Made by a program: the position numbers and the translations under genes
Shown here: positions 30,301 through 36,233 of the stretch, piece after piece
Layout of the letters: every line of letters begins with the position of its first letter
Position numbering within the stretch: position 1 is the stretch's first letter
The notes under the pieces: model-generated
What the model was told of the DNA's origin: nothing
Databases searched by the model: none
What the model saw: the letters and a program-made list of their open reading frames with translations, nothing else
NCBI GenBank assembly: GCA_002212725.1
Contig: MTCR01000068.1
Coordinates: 1-44,994, forward strand
Reading direction: 5' to 3'
Length of the DNA: 44,994 bases
DNA from: Sphingobacteriales bacterium TSM_CSM
Lineage (GTDB): Bacteria; Bacteroidota; Bacteroidia; Chitinophagales; UBA2359

Positions 30301-32216
30301 CTGGCCGCCGCTGCTGCGGGGTCAAACAGGCCGGTAGTGGGGTTAACCCCCGGTCCCGACCATGTGCCGCCACCGCTGGCTGCCGTTAAAGTAACCGGCG
30401 CAGCATTGCTGCAAAACGGCCCTGCCGGTGTAATGGTGGCATTGGGCGGCGCATTGCTTACGTTTACCTGTATAGAGGTGCCCGTGGTTCTGCCGCAGGC
30501 ATCGGTAACCGTTACCGCATAGCTGGTGGTAACCGTTGGGCTTACAAAAATGGCCGGACCCGAAACGCCGTTGCTCCATACATAGTTGTAAGGGGTAAAG
30601 GTACTACCCGATGCAATAACCGCAATAAGCGCCTGCTCACCCGGGCAAATGGTGGGCGGGTTGCTTATGAAGGCGGTAAAGGGTGTTGGGCTATCGTAAA
30701 TATTGAGTTGCGCCGGTGGCGGGAAAGTACAGTTACACTGCAACTCGTTTACCTGCACTATGATTGATTCAAACCCTTCGGGCAGTAAATCGGCATAAGC
30801 AATAACCGGCAATTGGTAAGAAATTTGTCCGGCGGGTATGGTTATGGTAAGTGGCAGGGTTTGGTAGTCGGCGCCTGCAGTAGCAGTACCGGTAATGGTA
30901 AGGTTTAAAATAATGGGGGCGCTGAGGTCGGTAATATCGCCCCTTGTAAATTGGAAATACCCGTCTTGGCAACCTTCATAGGCATCTTGCGTACCCGAAC
31001 TTGGCACGAAAGAAGAAACCGATACGGCATTGCCGGCATTAAAGCTGTTGGCGGCAAGAAATACGGCCGAGTCAAGCACCGAGTCGCCGGCATCGGCAAC
31101 TGCTAATTTAATGGTATATGTTTGGCAGGGAGTAAGCCCGGTGGCAATGGCGGTCATTACATCGGTGTAGCCGTCATATTGGGTAATGATACTGCCTGCC
31201 GGATTTTGGTTATAATAAGCGCTGTTATTGGTAAGGTTTACCGTATTAATACCCACATAAGTATTGCCTGCGCCCGGCACCAATGCTATGTTTTGTTGCC
31301 CGGCAATACCCGGCCCGCTGATGAAAAACCCGAAAACATCGTTAAATGAAGAGCAAACCCACTCGTCATACTCATCAGAGGCAAATACATATTGAAACTG
31401 TACCGAACTGGTTAATGGCACAAAAGTGAACTGCAAAACCGCCGCATCAAAAGTTGCGGAAGCCGGTCCGCACGGGTTAAACGAGGTAAGGCCGGTAAGG
31501 TTGGCATCGCCCGGTGTTCCAAAAGAGGAGGTAACACCAGATTGGTTGTTGGGTCCCTCTGCATTGGTAACGGCACCGCTTGCAATAATGATACCTTCCT
31601 GAATGCCAATGCTGGCGCCGTTGGTAAAATACCCGATGCCCTGTCCGTTTCCGGTAAATGTTACGCCGGACACCTGTGAACAGCCGGTTAAAAATACGTT
31701 TTGCACCAGCCATGAAGCGCTGCTGTTGTTGCCGCCGGTTTGTACATCGAGGTTGGTGGGCGGCGGCGGCGGCACTACCGTTTGGTAGGCTAAGGTGGCA
31801 CAGTTGGCATTGTTAGTACACCCAAACCCAGTAACATAAACGGCAAAAGTGCCTGCTGCGGTGGCAGTCCAGTTCAGTTGCGAGGCAATACCGCAAAAGT
31901 CATCATTATAAGCGCCCGCAACGCCGGCATTAGAGGCGTTGTTAATAGAAATTTCGGTATCCCAACCGGCAGTACCGCCATTGCTGCAAAAAGTAAAGTT
32001 ATATTGCTGCCCGGCAACGGCGGTAAAGGTATAATAGTCGCCACCCGTAATACAACCGGTGGTTTGCCATGTGGCAGAGGGAGTAATGCTTCCCAAACTT
32101 ACAGCACCCGGGTTGGCATTAATGCTGCACTGCGCTTGGGTGTCAGAGGCCGCAAATACAGAAAAAAGAGCAATGAAGAAAGCGAAAAAAAGAGGTTGTG
32201 TAAAGTTTTTATTCAT
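21321..32216 (-). CDS. Giant T9SS type-B (gliding-associated C-terminal) adhesin, 3631 aa
   Basis: The ATG at 32216 begins a clear signal peptide (MNKNFTQPLFFAFFIALFSVF...TQAQ); an upstream TTG at 32237 is not needed. Domains in order: a PPC/anchor-like module (about residues 35-145), a choice-of-anchor L domain (about 155-385; FASDEYDEWVCSSFNDVFGFF), a Calx-beta-like segment (about 400-510), about 22 Ig/PKD-like modules of 66-90 residues, fourteen 77-residue SprB repeats, a fibronectin III domain, Ig/PKD modules (about 3290-3540), and a CHU_C/gliding-motility C-terminal domain (PNAFSPNGDGENDVF...YDRWGG...GWDGTFKGK), the T9SS type-B sorting signal. It is exported to the outer surface, probably for adhesion or gliding. 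The gene is intact over 10.9 kb with no frameshift seen. Confidence 0.93.
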   Translation of the reverse strand: MNKNFTQPLFFAFFIALFSVFAASDTQAQCSINANPGAVSLGSITPSATWQTTGCITGGDYYTFTAVAGQQYNFTFCSNGGTAGWDTEISINNASNAGVAGAYNDDFCGIASQLNWTATAAGTFAVYVTGFGCTNNANCATLAYQTVVPPPPPTNLDVQTGGNNSSASWLVQNVFLTGCSQVSGVTFTGNGQGIGYFTNGASIGIQEGIIIASGAVTNAEGPNNQSGVTSSFGTPGDANLTGLTSFNPCGPASATFDAAVLQFTFVPLTSSVQFQYVFASDEYDEWVCSSFNDVFGFFISGPGIAGQQNIALVPGAGNTYVGINTVNLTNNSAYYNQNPAGSIITQYDGYTDVMTAIATGLTPCQTYTIKLAVADAGDSVLDSAVFLAANSFNAGNAVSVSSFVPSSGTQDAYEGCQDGYFQFTRGDITDLSAPIILNLTITGTATAGADYQTLPLTITIPAGQISYQLPVIAYADLLPEGFESIIVQVNELQCNCTFPPPAQLNIYDSPTPFTAFISNPPTICPGEQALIAVIASGSTFTPYNYVWSNGVSGPAIFVSPTVTTSYAVTVTDACGRTTGTSIQVNVSNAPPNATITPAGPFCSNAAPVTLTAASGGGTWSGPGVNPTTGLFDPAAAAASGAGPYTISYSVSNSCGSSTNSTQIVVNPVAVPVINAVTPACQGAGGTITLTANVAGGTWSGPGILGGTNTSGQFSYSLAASSGAGPYTITYTTPAPCGSSDTETITVLPPAAASIAPVPPICNGQSASLTASGGGTYLWSNGATSPSISVSPTANTTYNVTVTNAGGCTATASASVTVNNITAPTIPAAVICPGQNTTLNAGPGYTNYQWSTGATGQSITVNPSVNTTYTVTVTNAAGCTTTASADITIGSNIIPPNMIPQTLCSGGSVTLNAGSGYSTYAWSGGAGSTQSVTVSPTATTTYTVTVSNAQGCTTTGSVTITVNTISAATIPPAQACVGNAATLVVSGGPYTGFAWSTGATGPSITVSPTSTTTYTVTATNAAGCSTTASGTVTINSASPPTINSPSICAGASATLTATPASSSYQWSTGATGPSITVTPGSSATYTLTITNAQGCTASASASVTVNNNPTASIGGSTSFCIGSSTTLSAQPTGAGTTYLWSGGLGTGQSINVSTPGTYTVTVTDGSGCQGTAQVNVTQNTSLSPVISGDTQLCAGETSVLDAGSGFAFYSWGGLGSGNTQTITASAPGAYTVAVTDASGCTGTTTTTININPAPVVAITGDPTVCNGDDSFLSATAGFTQYEWSTGQFGAGITVTAAGTYTVTVTDANNCTAQQSYVITENNIAPPPIAPASTCAGVPIPNPLDAGPGYASYAWSTGATTQTITTTPLTTTNYTVTVTNAEGCSAVNTGTVNVIAQPTAVADPPINMCIGDVVLLGVTGNGDTFQWSNGDNSGPIIGVSPASTTTYTVTVSIGSACSATASQTVFVNPLPTPSVTGDDVICAGEQTTLTASGGFIYSWTGFTGNLSSITVSPAATTTYTVTATDLNGCTGTASTTVTVNALTGLAINGAQPVCEGSSVTLTATGGQTYQWSTGVSGDNITVSPLASTTYTVAATDANGCTAEQSVTIDVNNTPIAIPNGNTPCSGQDLQLSGDVFVPGGLPGGSTIDYSWSGPLGFSSTDQFPVIAGATTQEADTYTLVVTVNGCPSAPVTYDVTVLQGPNAIVSNNGPACAGDVQLFGDADIVGSVVSYEWTGPGGYTSTLQNPILSGSSAQSGTYSLVVTVDGCPSPAQPTDVSIFPVPPVTISGNPVFCAGSSTSITVDESYTSYAWSNGTTTQNNTVTAGGIYTVTVTDANNCTNTQFINIVENPLPTPTITGDDEICAGNITTLNATSGFASYAWSDGQSTKNVDVAPNVTTTYIVTVTDDNGCTGTASHTVATIPSPDITITGPSGVCLGFSATLTAQGDPTYTYQWSNGANTQTVTLTPPTTTTYTVTATNNIGCTRTASITVPVNFTLDPTIVGPTVICPGATATLNPGSYDEYEWSNGATTQTISVSPTGPTTYSVTVSDTNGCTGSGSTSIQLYVPPTVSITDSIGCGNFAQIAATPNFAAYIWNNSATTDTIYPTIAGTYYVTITDGNGCTASSNGVDIDFQPDPTLAVISTTNATCGNANGSISVSGSGGTAPLTYSWSQNAGLNNSTAGNLAAGPYSVTVTDDNGCTATTNSTVTNIAGPTITAMTPTDGSCGNANGSIAVTATGGTAPVNYTWSQNALLNNPNATGLAANSYSVTVTDANNCTVTQSAVVGNLAGPTLSTGAITDAECGIANGAASVIVSGGTAPITYTWSQNALLNSPNATGLLAGSYTVTATDANGCQAIQPLAVANQGAPTLTVTNPVNTTCGNANGSITVTASGGTGALTYAWSHDPALTVNTATGLAAGNYFVTVYDSNNCQAVQSIILTNAAGPTLQVTGVTPDFCNSGVGSVTVTANGGTGALTYAWSHNASLNSPNATGLDANTYTVTVTDTNGCSATISAPVAATPNPTLSVTAENPASCGQANGSGAVSATDGTAPYTYAWEQDPLLNVNAASNLATGSYDVTVTDTNGCTATTTVNISTLDAATINLISTSNAICGQDNGSIAVSTTGGNGAITYSWSHAPLLDSSTATGLAAGSYTVSATDATGCVSTLDVSISADPVPGISVSGVNNTTCGGNNGSILVSASGGTGTLTYSWSHDPALNSDNATGLAASSYSVTVTDGNGCSASVTATVNASASPVLSVANTTNATCGNSNGSITFSTAGGTGALTYAWSQDNTLNSPTATGLADGTYTVTVTDANGCSDTESATITNGNAPTVSVGSVTNATCGNNTGSVTFSASGGTGALTYAWSQDNALNNPTATNLSSGTYTVTVTDASGCTGTASATVTDSNAPTVSVNNTTDASCGNSNGSITFSAAGGTGALTYTWSQAGISGPSGTNLSDGTYTVTVTDASGCTGTANATIGNSTPPSVSEDVITPASCGQTDGAASVIASGGTGAITYEWSQDAALNSPNAPNLGVGSYTVTVTDALGCTDEVTLAVNSLDGPQLSLVSNTPATCGNNNGSVEVLVSGGTGTISYTWSHDGTLNSNIASGLSGGSYSVTVADANNCPNVLSVTVDSFASPAATMSATATACGLDEGTAAITVTGGTAPLSYTWSHDATLNAPDATNLAPGDYLVTITDANNCTATAQATVDGSMLPPAPLCGTATNSSVAFVWDPVPGATGYEIVIDGGAPQTLPAGTTSYDVTGLAQNTTVTITVTAVGPAECGNSITVSQDCTSLDIACPPITPEINGLAAGYCIDETAVTLTGTPAGGTFSGSSISGNSFDPATAGTGVHTITYDYTNPDGCFYTTTLDVEVVEVPVALFTAPDVVCLGEQATYSFTGTAAASSIYSWNFASAGSQTGAGPHNIAWNSPGTYTATLTVSTPEGCTDNFSQEIGVSNVNVTATTPQGFINSGASANLTATATSALNGALTYTWTASSGELSCNDCPDPVATPVDDLTTYTITVLDEFGCEASASLQIGLIYQKLVTIPNAFSPNGDGENDVFRLSGFNVETVNLYIYDRWGGQKFEAINVTIDQGWDGTFKGKNAELGVYVYYAEVTFTDGTTDFFKGNVTLIR
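22590..25825 (-). repeat. Fourteen tandem 231-bp SprB-type repeats
   Basis: Each 77-residue unit follows the pattern CG(N/Q)-NGS-V-GGTG-L-Y-WS(H/Q)-LN-P-ATGLA-G-Y-VTVTD-NGC. Units 9-11 are the most alike in DNA; the others are diverged but keep near-exact length, as expected for a fibre of repeated folds. Confidence 0.9.
25826..30690 (-). repeat. About 22 tandem Ig/PKD-like modules of 66-90 residues
   Basis: The recurring pattern is IC-G-TLTA-G-Y-WS(N/T)GATT-SITVSP-TTTYTVTVTNA-GCT-TAS-TVTVN. Lengths vary between units, in contrast with the SprB block. Two units near 30110-30360 have a GGTWSGPGV-type core and two near 27000-27350 a GP-GF(S/T)ST type, so at least three subfamilies are interleaved. 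Confidence 0.8.
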
Positions 32217-32315
32217 GGCATTTACTTTTAAATTCAATACATGGGGAGAAAGATACGAAATTTATCAATAAACATGCACCTGCCGGTTAAGAAGATAATG
32301 AAGCATTCGGGCAAC

Positions 32316-32344
32316 CAAATTTACTGTTTTTGGGTAATGTGCAA
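32316..32344 (-). promoter_or_regulatory. Candidate promoter of the type-B adhesin
   Basis: On the minus strand TTG (32344-32342), an 18-bp spacer and TAAATTTG (32323-32316) match the Bacteroidota consensus. Transcription would start near 32309, leaving a leader of about 93 nt. The 315-bp gap to the LolA-like gene is very AT-rich and has no gene. Confidence 0.5.
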
Positions 32345-32490
32345 GCGTGCTTGGTTATCTCTTTTTTCGGTGCAAAGACATTATTTTTTATTAAAAAAAA
32401 ATTATTTTGTAATTTTTTGTTTTTCAAGTTTTTATTGATGATTAAACTTTTTTAATGTAGTTTAGTCAAATAATTAATGTGTGAGTTTAA

Positions 32491-32519
32491 TTGCAATTAC
32501 CTCCTTTTTCTTAACTTAG
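32491..32519 (+). promoter_or_regulatory. Weak candidate promoter of the LolA-like/ABC cluster
   Basis: TTG (32491-32493), an 18-bp spacer and TAACTTAG (32512-32519) match the TTG/TAnnTTTG pattern with one mismatch, 12 bp before the ATG at 32532. Confidence 0.35.
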
Positions 32520-32531
32520 CACGTAAAACCT

Positions 32532-33287
32532 ATGAAAATGCAAATGAAAGACATTTTGGTATTTTTATTGACTGTTTTATTCCCGATATGGTTGCAGGCG
32601 CAAAATGCAACCGACATTGTAAAAAAATCGGAAGATAACCTGCGCGGCAAAAGCACCATTGCCGAAATGAGCCTCAAAGTGGTTCGGCCTACATGGAACC
32701 GCACCATGCATATGAAATCTTGGATGAAGGGCAATGATTATGCCGTTATTCTCATACAATCTCCGGCAAAAGATAAAGGTACGGCTTTTTTAAAACGCAA
32801 CAAAGAAGTATGGAACTGGCTGCCCACTTTGGAGCGTACTATTAAGTTGCCGCCTTCTATGATGTCGCAGTCGTGGATGGGAACCGATTTTACCAACGAT
32901 GATTTGGTAAAGGAATCATCTGCAACAAATGACTATACCCACAAACTATTGGGCGAAGAGCCAATTGACGGTATATTGTGTTACAAAATTGAGTTTATAC
33001 CCAAACCCGATGCTGCCGTAGTATGGGGCAAAATAATAAGCTGGATTGACAAACAAAACTACCTGCAACTGCGCACCGAATTTTATGACGAAGACGGCTA
33101 CCTTGTTAACACCATGCGCGGCTCTAAGGTACAGAAAATGGCCGGGCGGCTGATACCAACCTTTATAGAAATGATACCCGCCGACAAAGAAGGACACCGA
33201 ACCGAGATTACCTACAAATCCATTCAGTTTAACCCCGAAATAAACGACAACTTTTTTTCTACCCAAAACCTGAAAAAGGTAAAGTAA
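32532..33287 (+). CDS. LolA-like outer-membrane lipoprotein-sorting protein
   Basis: This 251-residue periplasmic protein has a signal peptide (MKMQMKDILVFLLTV...LQAQ, about 1-24) and then the LolA-like domain used by proteins annotated as outer membrane lipoprotein-sorting proteins. Visible family features are DIVKKSEDNLRGKSTIAEMSLKV-type N-terminal strands, W-rich strands with WLPTLERTIKLPPSMMSQSWMGTDFTNDDLVK, and YKSIQFNPEINDNFFS at the end. Family members are thought to carry a lipid or acylated substrate through the periplasm. It is the first gene of the cluster, 21 bp before the first permease, so it probably hands cargo from that transporter to the outer-membrane barrel encoded at the other end. 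The cargo is unknown. Confidence 0.85.
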   Translation: MKMQMKDILVFLLTVLFPIWLQAQNATDIVKKSEDNLRGKSTIAEMSLKVVRPTWNRTMHMKSWMKGNDYAVILIQSPAKDKGTAFLKRNKEVWNWLPTLERTIKLPPSMMSQSWMGTDFTNDDLVKESSATNDYTHKLLGEEPIDGILCYKIEFIPKPDAAVVWGKIISWIDKQNYLQLRTEFYDEDGYLVNTMRGSKVQKMAGRLIPTFIEMIPADKEGHRTEITYKSIQFNPEINDNFFSTQNLKKVK

Positions 33288-33308
33288 TTTACCGCCGCTC
33301 CTTTCCTT

Positions 33309-34523
33309 ATGCTCTTTAAACTGGCCTGGCGAAATTTATGGCGCAACCGCAGCCGCACACTCATTACCATGGCATCGGTATTTTTTGCTGTAGTGCTTTC
33401 GGTTGTTACGGTGGCGCTGCAACAGGGTGTGTGGGAAAACCTCATTAAAAATGTAGTGAGTTTTTATACCGGCTATGCCCAAATTCACCAAAGCGGTTAT
33501 TGGGAAGAACAAATATTGGACAACAGTTTTGAACCCTCCGATACCCTGAAACAAACAGTATTGCAACACCCGATGGTGAATGCAGTATCGCCCCGATTGG
33601 AATCTTTTGCCCTTGCCTCATCGGAAAAAATAACCAAAGGCAGTCTGGTAATTGGCATTGACCCCATATCCGAAAACCAAATTACCAACCTTCAAAGCAA
33701 AATGGTTCGGGGTAATTACCTCAACCCAACCGATACCGCCGCCTTAATGGCCGAAGGTTTGGCCAACAAACTGCAGCTAAACCTCAATGATACCCTTATT
33801 TTGCTTGGACAGGGTTTTCATGGCGCTACCGCAGCCGGCAAGTACGCCATAAAAGGCATTGTAAAATTTGGCTCGCCCGAACTGAACGATGCGGCTGTTT
33901 ACCTGCCCCTTGCTATGGCACAGGAACTCTACAGCGCCCCAAACCGGCTTACTTCGCTGGTCATGGGTATTGCAGACCCCACCCGACTGCAAAAGGCTAC
34001 TGCCGACCTGCAACAGCAATTGGGCAACACCTACGAAGTAATGAGCTGGAAAGCGCTGATGCCTGAAATAGTGCAACACATGCGAACCGACACCGGCGGC
34101 ACATACATAACCATTGCCGTATTGTACCTGCTCATTACTTTTGGCATTTTTGGCACCCTGCTAATGATGGTGACCGAAAGGCGTTTTGAATTTGGCATGC
34201 TCATGGCTATTGGCATGAAACGTCGTATGCTTATGCGGGTGGTGTTGCTCGAATCGGTTTTTATTTCTATAGCAGGGTGTATTGTCGGTATGCTCATCAG
34301 CATTCCGGTGGTGTATTATCTTAAAATACACCCCTTGCGCTTTTCGGGCGAGGTAGCCGAGGCATATTCCAAATTCGGGTTTGAGCCGGTTTTTCCTACC
34401 ACTACCAACCCATCTGTTTTTATTGAACAAGCCCTGTTGGTATTGGTTATTGCACTGGTATTATCGTTATACCCGTTGTACAAGGTAAAAACCCTTAACG
34501 AAGTGGAAGCAATGAGGCGCTAA
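33309..34523 (+). CDS. FtsX/MacB-type ABC transporter permease (copy 1)
   Basis: This 404-residue inner-membrane protein has MacB/LolE topology: one N-terminal membrane helix (about 18-40, after MLFKLAWRNLWRNRSRTL), a large periplasmic domain (about 45-270), and three C-terminal helices (about 275-305, 325-350 and 370-395), ending with the typical VKTLNEVEAMRR. This class uses ATP hydrolysis to move substrates already in the periplasm or outer leaflet rather than to pump across the membrane. It has a close paralogue (34956-36170) with nearly identical first 35 residues. The ATPase partner is most likely the gene at 37461. It lies 21 bp behind the LolA-like gene. Confidence 0.88.
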   Translation: MLFKLAWRNLWRNRSRTLITMASVFFAVVLSVVTVALQQGVWENLIKNVVSFYTGYAQIHQSGYWEEQILDNSFEPSDTLKQTVLQHPMVNAVSPRLESFALASSEKITKGSLVIGIDPISENQITNLQSKMVRGNYLNPTDTAALMAEGLANKLQLNLNDTLILLGQGFHGATAAGKYAIKGIVKFGSPELNDAAVYLPLAMAQELYSAPNRLTSLVMGIADPTRLQKATADLQQQLGNTYEVMSWKALMPEIVQHMRTDTGGTYITIAVLYLLITFGIFGTLLMMVTERRFEFGMLMAIGMKRRMLMRVVLLESVFISIAGCIVGMLISIPVVYYLKIHPLRFSGEVAEAYSKFGFEPVFPTTTNPSVFIEQALLVLVIALVLSLYPLYKVKTLNEVEAMRR

Positions 34524-34565
34524 CCCATAGCCCTGTTTGTTTCCCTTTGTGGTAAATTAAGAAGT

Positions 34566-34763
34566 TGTAACTATTTAGGTGCTCTTAATTGATTGATAAT
34601 CAACGCTTTGTAAAATTTTTTGTTGTCGAAATTATTAAAAACCAAGCACATTTTCGTTTTTCTGTTGCGAATCTTTCAACAAAAATACTGTTTTGTTAAA
34701 CAGAAAGCATCGAAATGTTCATTTAAATGCAAAATTATCAAAAACGGCACCTAAATAGTTACA
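34566..34763. mobile_element. MITE-like element, 198 bp, 17-bp perfect terminal inverted repeats
   Basis: TGTAACTATTTAGGTGC at 34566-34582 has its exact complement at 34747-34763. The element is flanked by a 6-bp direct repeat AGAAGT (34560-34565 and 34764-34769), as expected for a target-site duplication; if the boundary is moved out by one base, the inverted repeat is 18 bp and the flanking repeat GAAG. It is AT-rich, holds no gene, and contains two small hairpins (TTGATTgatAATCAA and CTGTTTtgttAAACAG). It interrupts the spacer between two paralogous permease genes. Confidence 0.75.
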
Positions 34764-34769
34764 AGAAGT

Positions 34770-34955
34770 TTAAATTTGAAAATAACGGTGCAATGTCTTA
34801 ACTTTATACCCGATACAAAACCGGTATGGGATACAAATAGTGCATTTTAAAAATTTTAAGCACCGCTTAATAATTACACCGCTTGTATTTAAGCAACTTG
34901 CCGGTATGGGGTAAATTTCTGTTACACCTTGTCTTTCATTTTATGCTCCTGTAAT
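34770..34955. other. AT-rich spacer before the second permease gene
   Basis: No gene is seen. The stretch carries a repeated CCGGTATGGG (34822 and 34908 region) and a TAAATTTC near 34913, one mismatch from a -7 box, so a separate promoter for the downstream genes is possible. Confidence 0.35.
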
Positions 34956-36170
34956 ATGCTTTTTAAACTGGCCTGGCGAAATTTATGGCGCAACCGCAGC
35001 CGCACGCTCATAACCATGGCATCGGTATTTTTTGCCGTACTGCTGGCAATTTTTACCATGTCTTTGCAAAAAGGCGTATGGGATAATCTTACCAAAAACG
35101 TGGTCAGTTTTTATTCGGGGTATGTGCAAATACACCTTAACGGCTATTGGAATGAGCAAATTCTGGATAACAGCTTTGCGTTTACCGACTCGCTTAACCA
35201 AGCCATTTTACAGCAACCACATATTACCGCCGCCACCCCGCGCTTAGAGTCGTTTGCCCTGGCATCGGGCGGGCAAATAACCAAAGGCAGCATGGTAGCA
35301 GGCATTGACCCCGAAAAAGAACACATCGTAACCGCCCTGAAAAACAAACTTACCCGCGGCAGTTTTTTGCAACTAAACGACCAAACCGTACTGCTGGCCG
35401 AAGGATTGGCAAAAAAACTGCAACTTGACGTTCATGATACGGTGGTGTTGCTTGGGCAAGGCTACCACGGCAGCACCGCCGCCGGAAAATACAGCATTAA
35501 AGGATTGGTGAAATTTGCCTCGCCCGAAATTAACGAAACAATGGTTTATCTGCCACTGCCCGAAGCACAGAACTTATACAGCGCACCCAATATGCTTACT
35601 TCGGTGGTAATTTCTTTAGATAACCCTCAAAACCTGAATGCCGTTGTAGGCAATCTTAAAAAAGCGCTTGGCAGCCGTTATGAAATTATGCCCTGGCAGG
35701 AAATGATGCCCGAAATTGAGCAACTCATAAAAACCAAAGAAGGCAGCGCACAAATTATTTTGGCAGTGCTGTACCTGCTGGTTAGCTTTGGCATTTTTGG
35801 CACCCTGCTTATGATGACCGCCGAAAGACGCTACGAATTTGGTATGCTTATGGCCATAGGCATGAAGCGCCGCCGGCTTGCCGGTGTAGTATTTATAGAA
35901 TCGATGCTGGTAACCATAACCGGTTGTATGGCTGCCGTATTGGCCGGCATACCGTTGGTAAATTACCTGCACCAACACCCCATACGATTTACCGGCCAAA
36001 TGGCAAAAGTGTATGAAGATTTTGGCTTTGAACCCGTATTGCCGGCCATGTTCAGCATGGAAGTTATACTAACCCAAACAGCAATTGTTAGCTTTATTGC
36101 GCTGCTGCTGGCCTTATACCCCCTGCTGCACGTGTACCGCCTCAACGAAACCGAAGCCATGAAACGATAA
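34956..36170 (+). CDS. FtsX/MacB-type ABC transporter permease (copy 2)
   Basis: The ATG at 34956 is chosen because from there the protein has 404 residues and aligns from residue 1 with the paralogue at 33309; a GTG- or ATG-like extension to 34929 is not conserved. Topology is one N-terminal helix, a large periplasmic domain with YLPL and GQGYHGSTAAGKY motifs shared with copy 1, and three C-terminal helices. The two copies likely arose by tandem duplication and may form a heterodimer, as LolC and LolE do. It is separated from copy 1 by a MITE-like element and is followed by the third permease after 63 bp. Confidence 0.88.
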   Translation: MLFKLAWRNLWRNRSRTLITMASVFFAVLLAIFTMSLQKGVWDNLTKNVVSFYSGYVQIHLNGYWNEQILDNSFAFTDSLNQAILQQPHITAATPRLESFALASGGQITKGSMVAGIDPEKEHIVTALKNKLTRGSFLQLNDQTVLLAEGLAKKLQLDVHDTVVLLGQGYHGSTAAGKYSIKGLVKFASPEINETMVYLPLPEAQNLYSAPNMLTSVVISLDNPQNLNAVVGNLKKALGSRYEIMPWQEMMPEIEQLIKTKEGSAQIILAVLYLLVSFGIFGTLLMMTAERRYEFGMLMAIGMKRRRLAGVVFIESMLVTITGCMAAVLAGIPLVNYLHQHPIRFTGQMAKVYEDFGFEPVLPAMFSMEVILTQTAIVSFIALLLALYPLLHVYRLNETEAMKR

Positions 36171-36233
36171 AAGCAGTGAAAAAATGAATGCGCATCAAAA
36201 ATTCTTCATTTTTCTATTTTCAATTCTCAATTT

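Noticed and set aside
21321..32216. CRISPR-like regular repetition
   Set aside because: The repeats are 200-240 bp, coding and continuous, without short direct repeats separated by unique spacers; no cas gene is present.
32217..32237. TTG start 7 codons upstream of the type-B adhesin ATG
   Set aside because: The ATG at 32216 starts an ideal signal peptide; the extension adds nothing recognisable.
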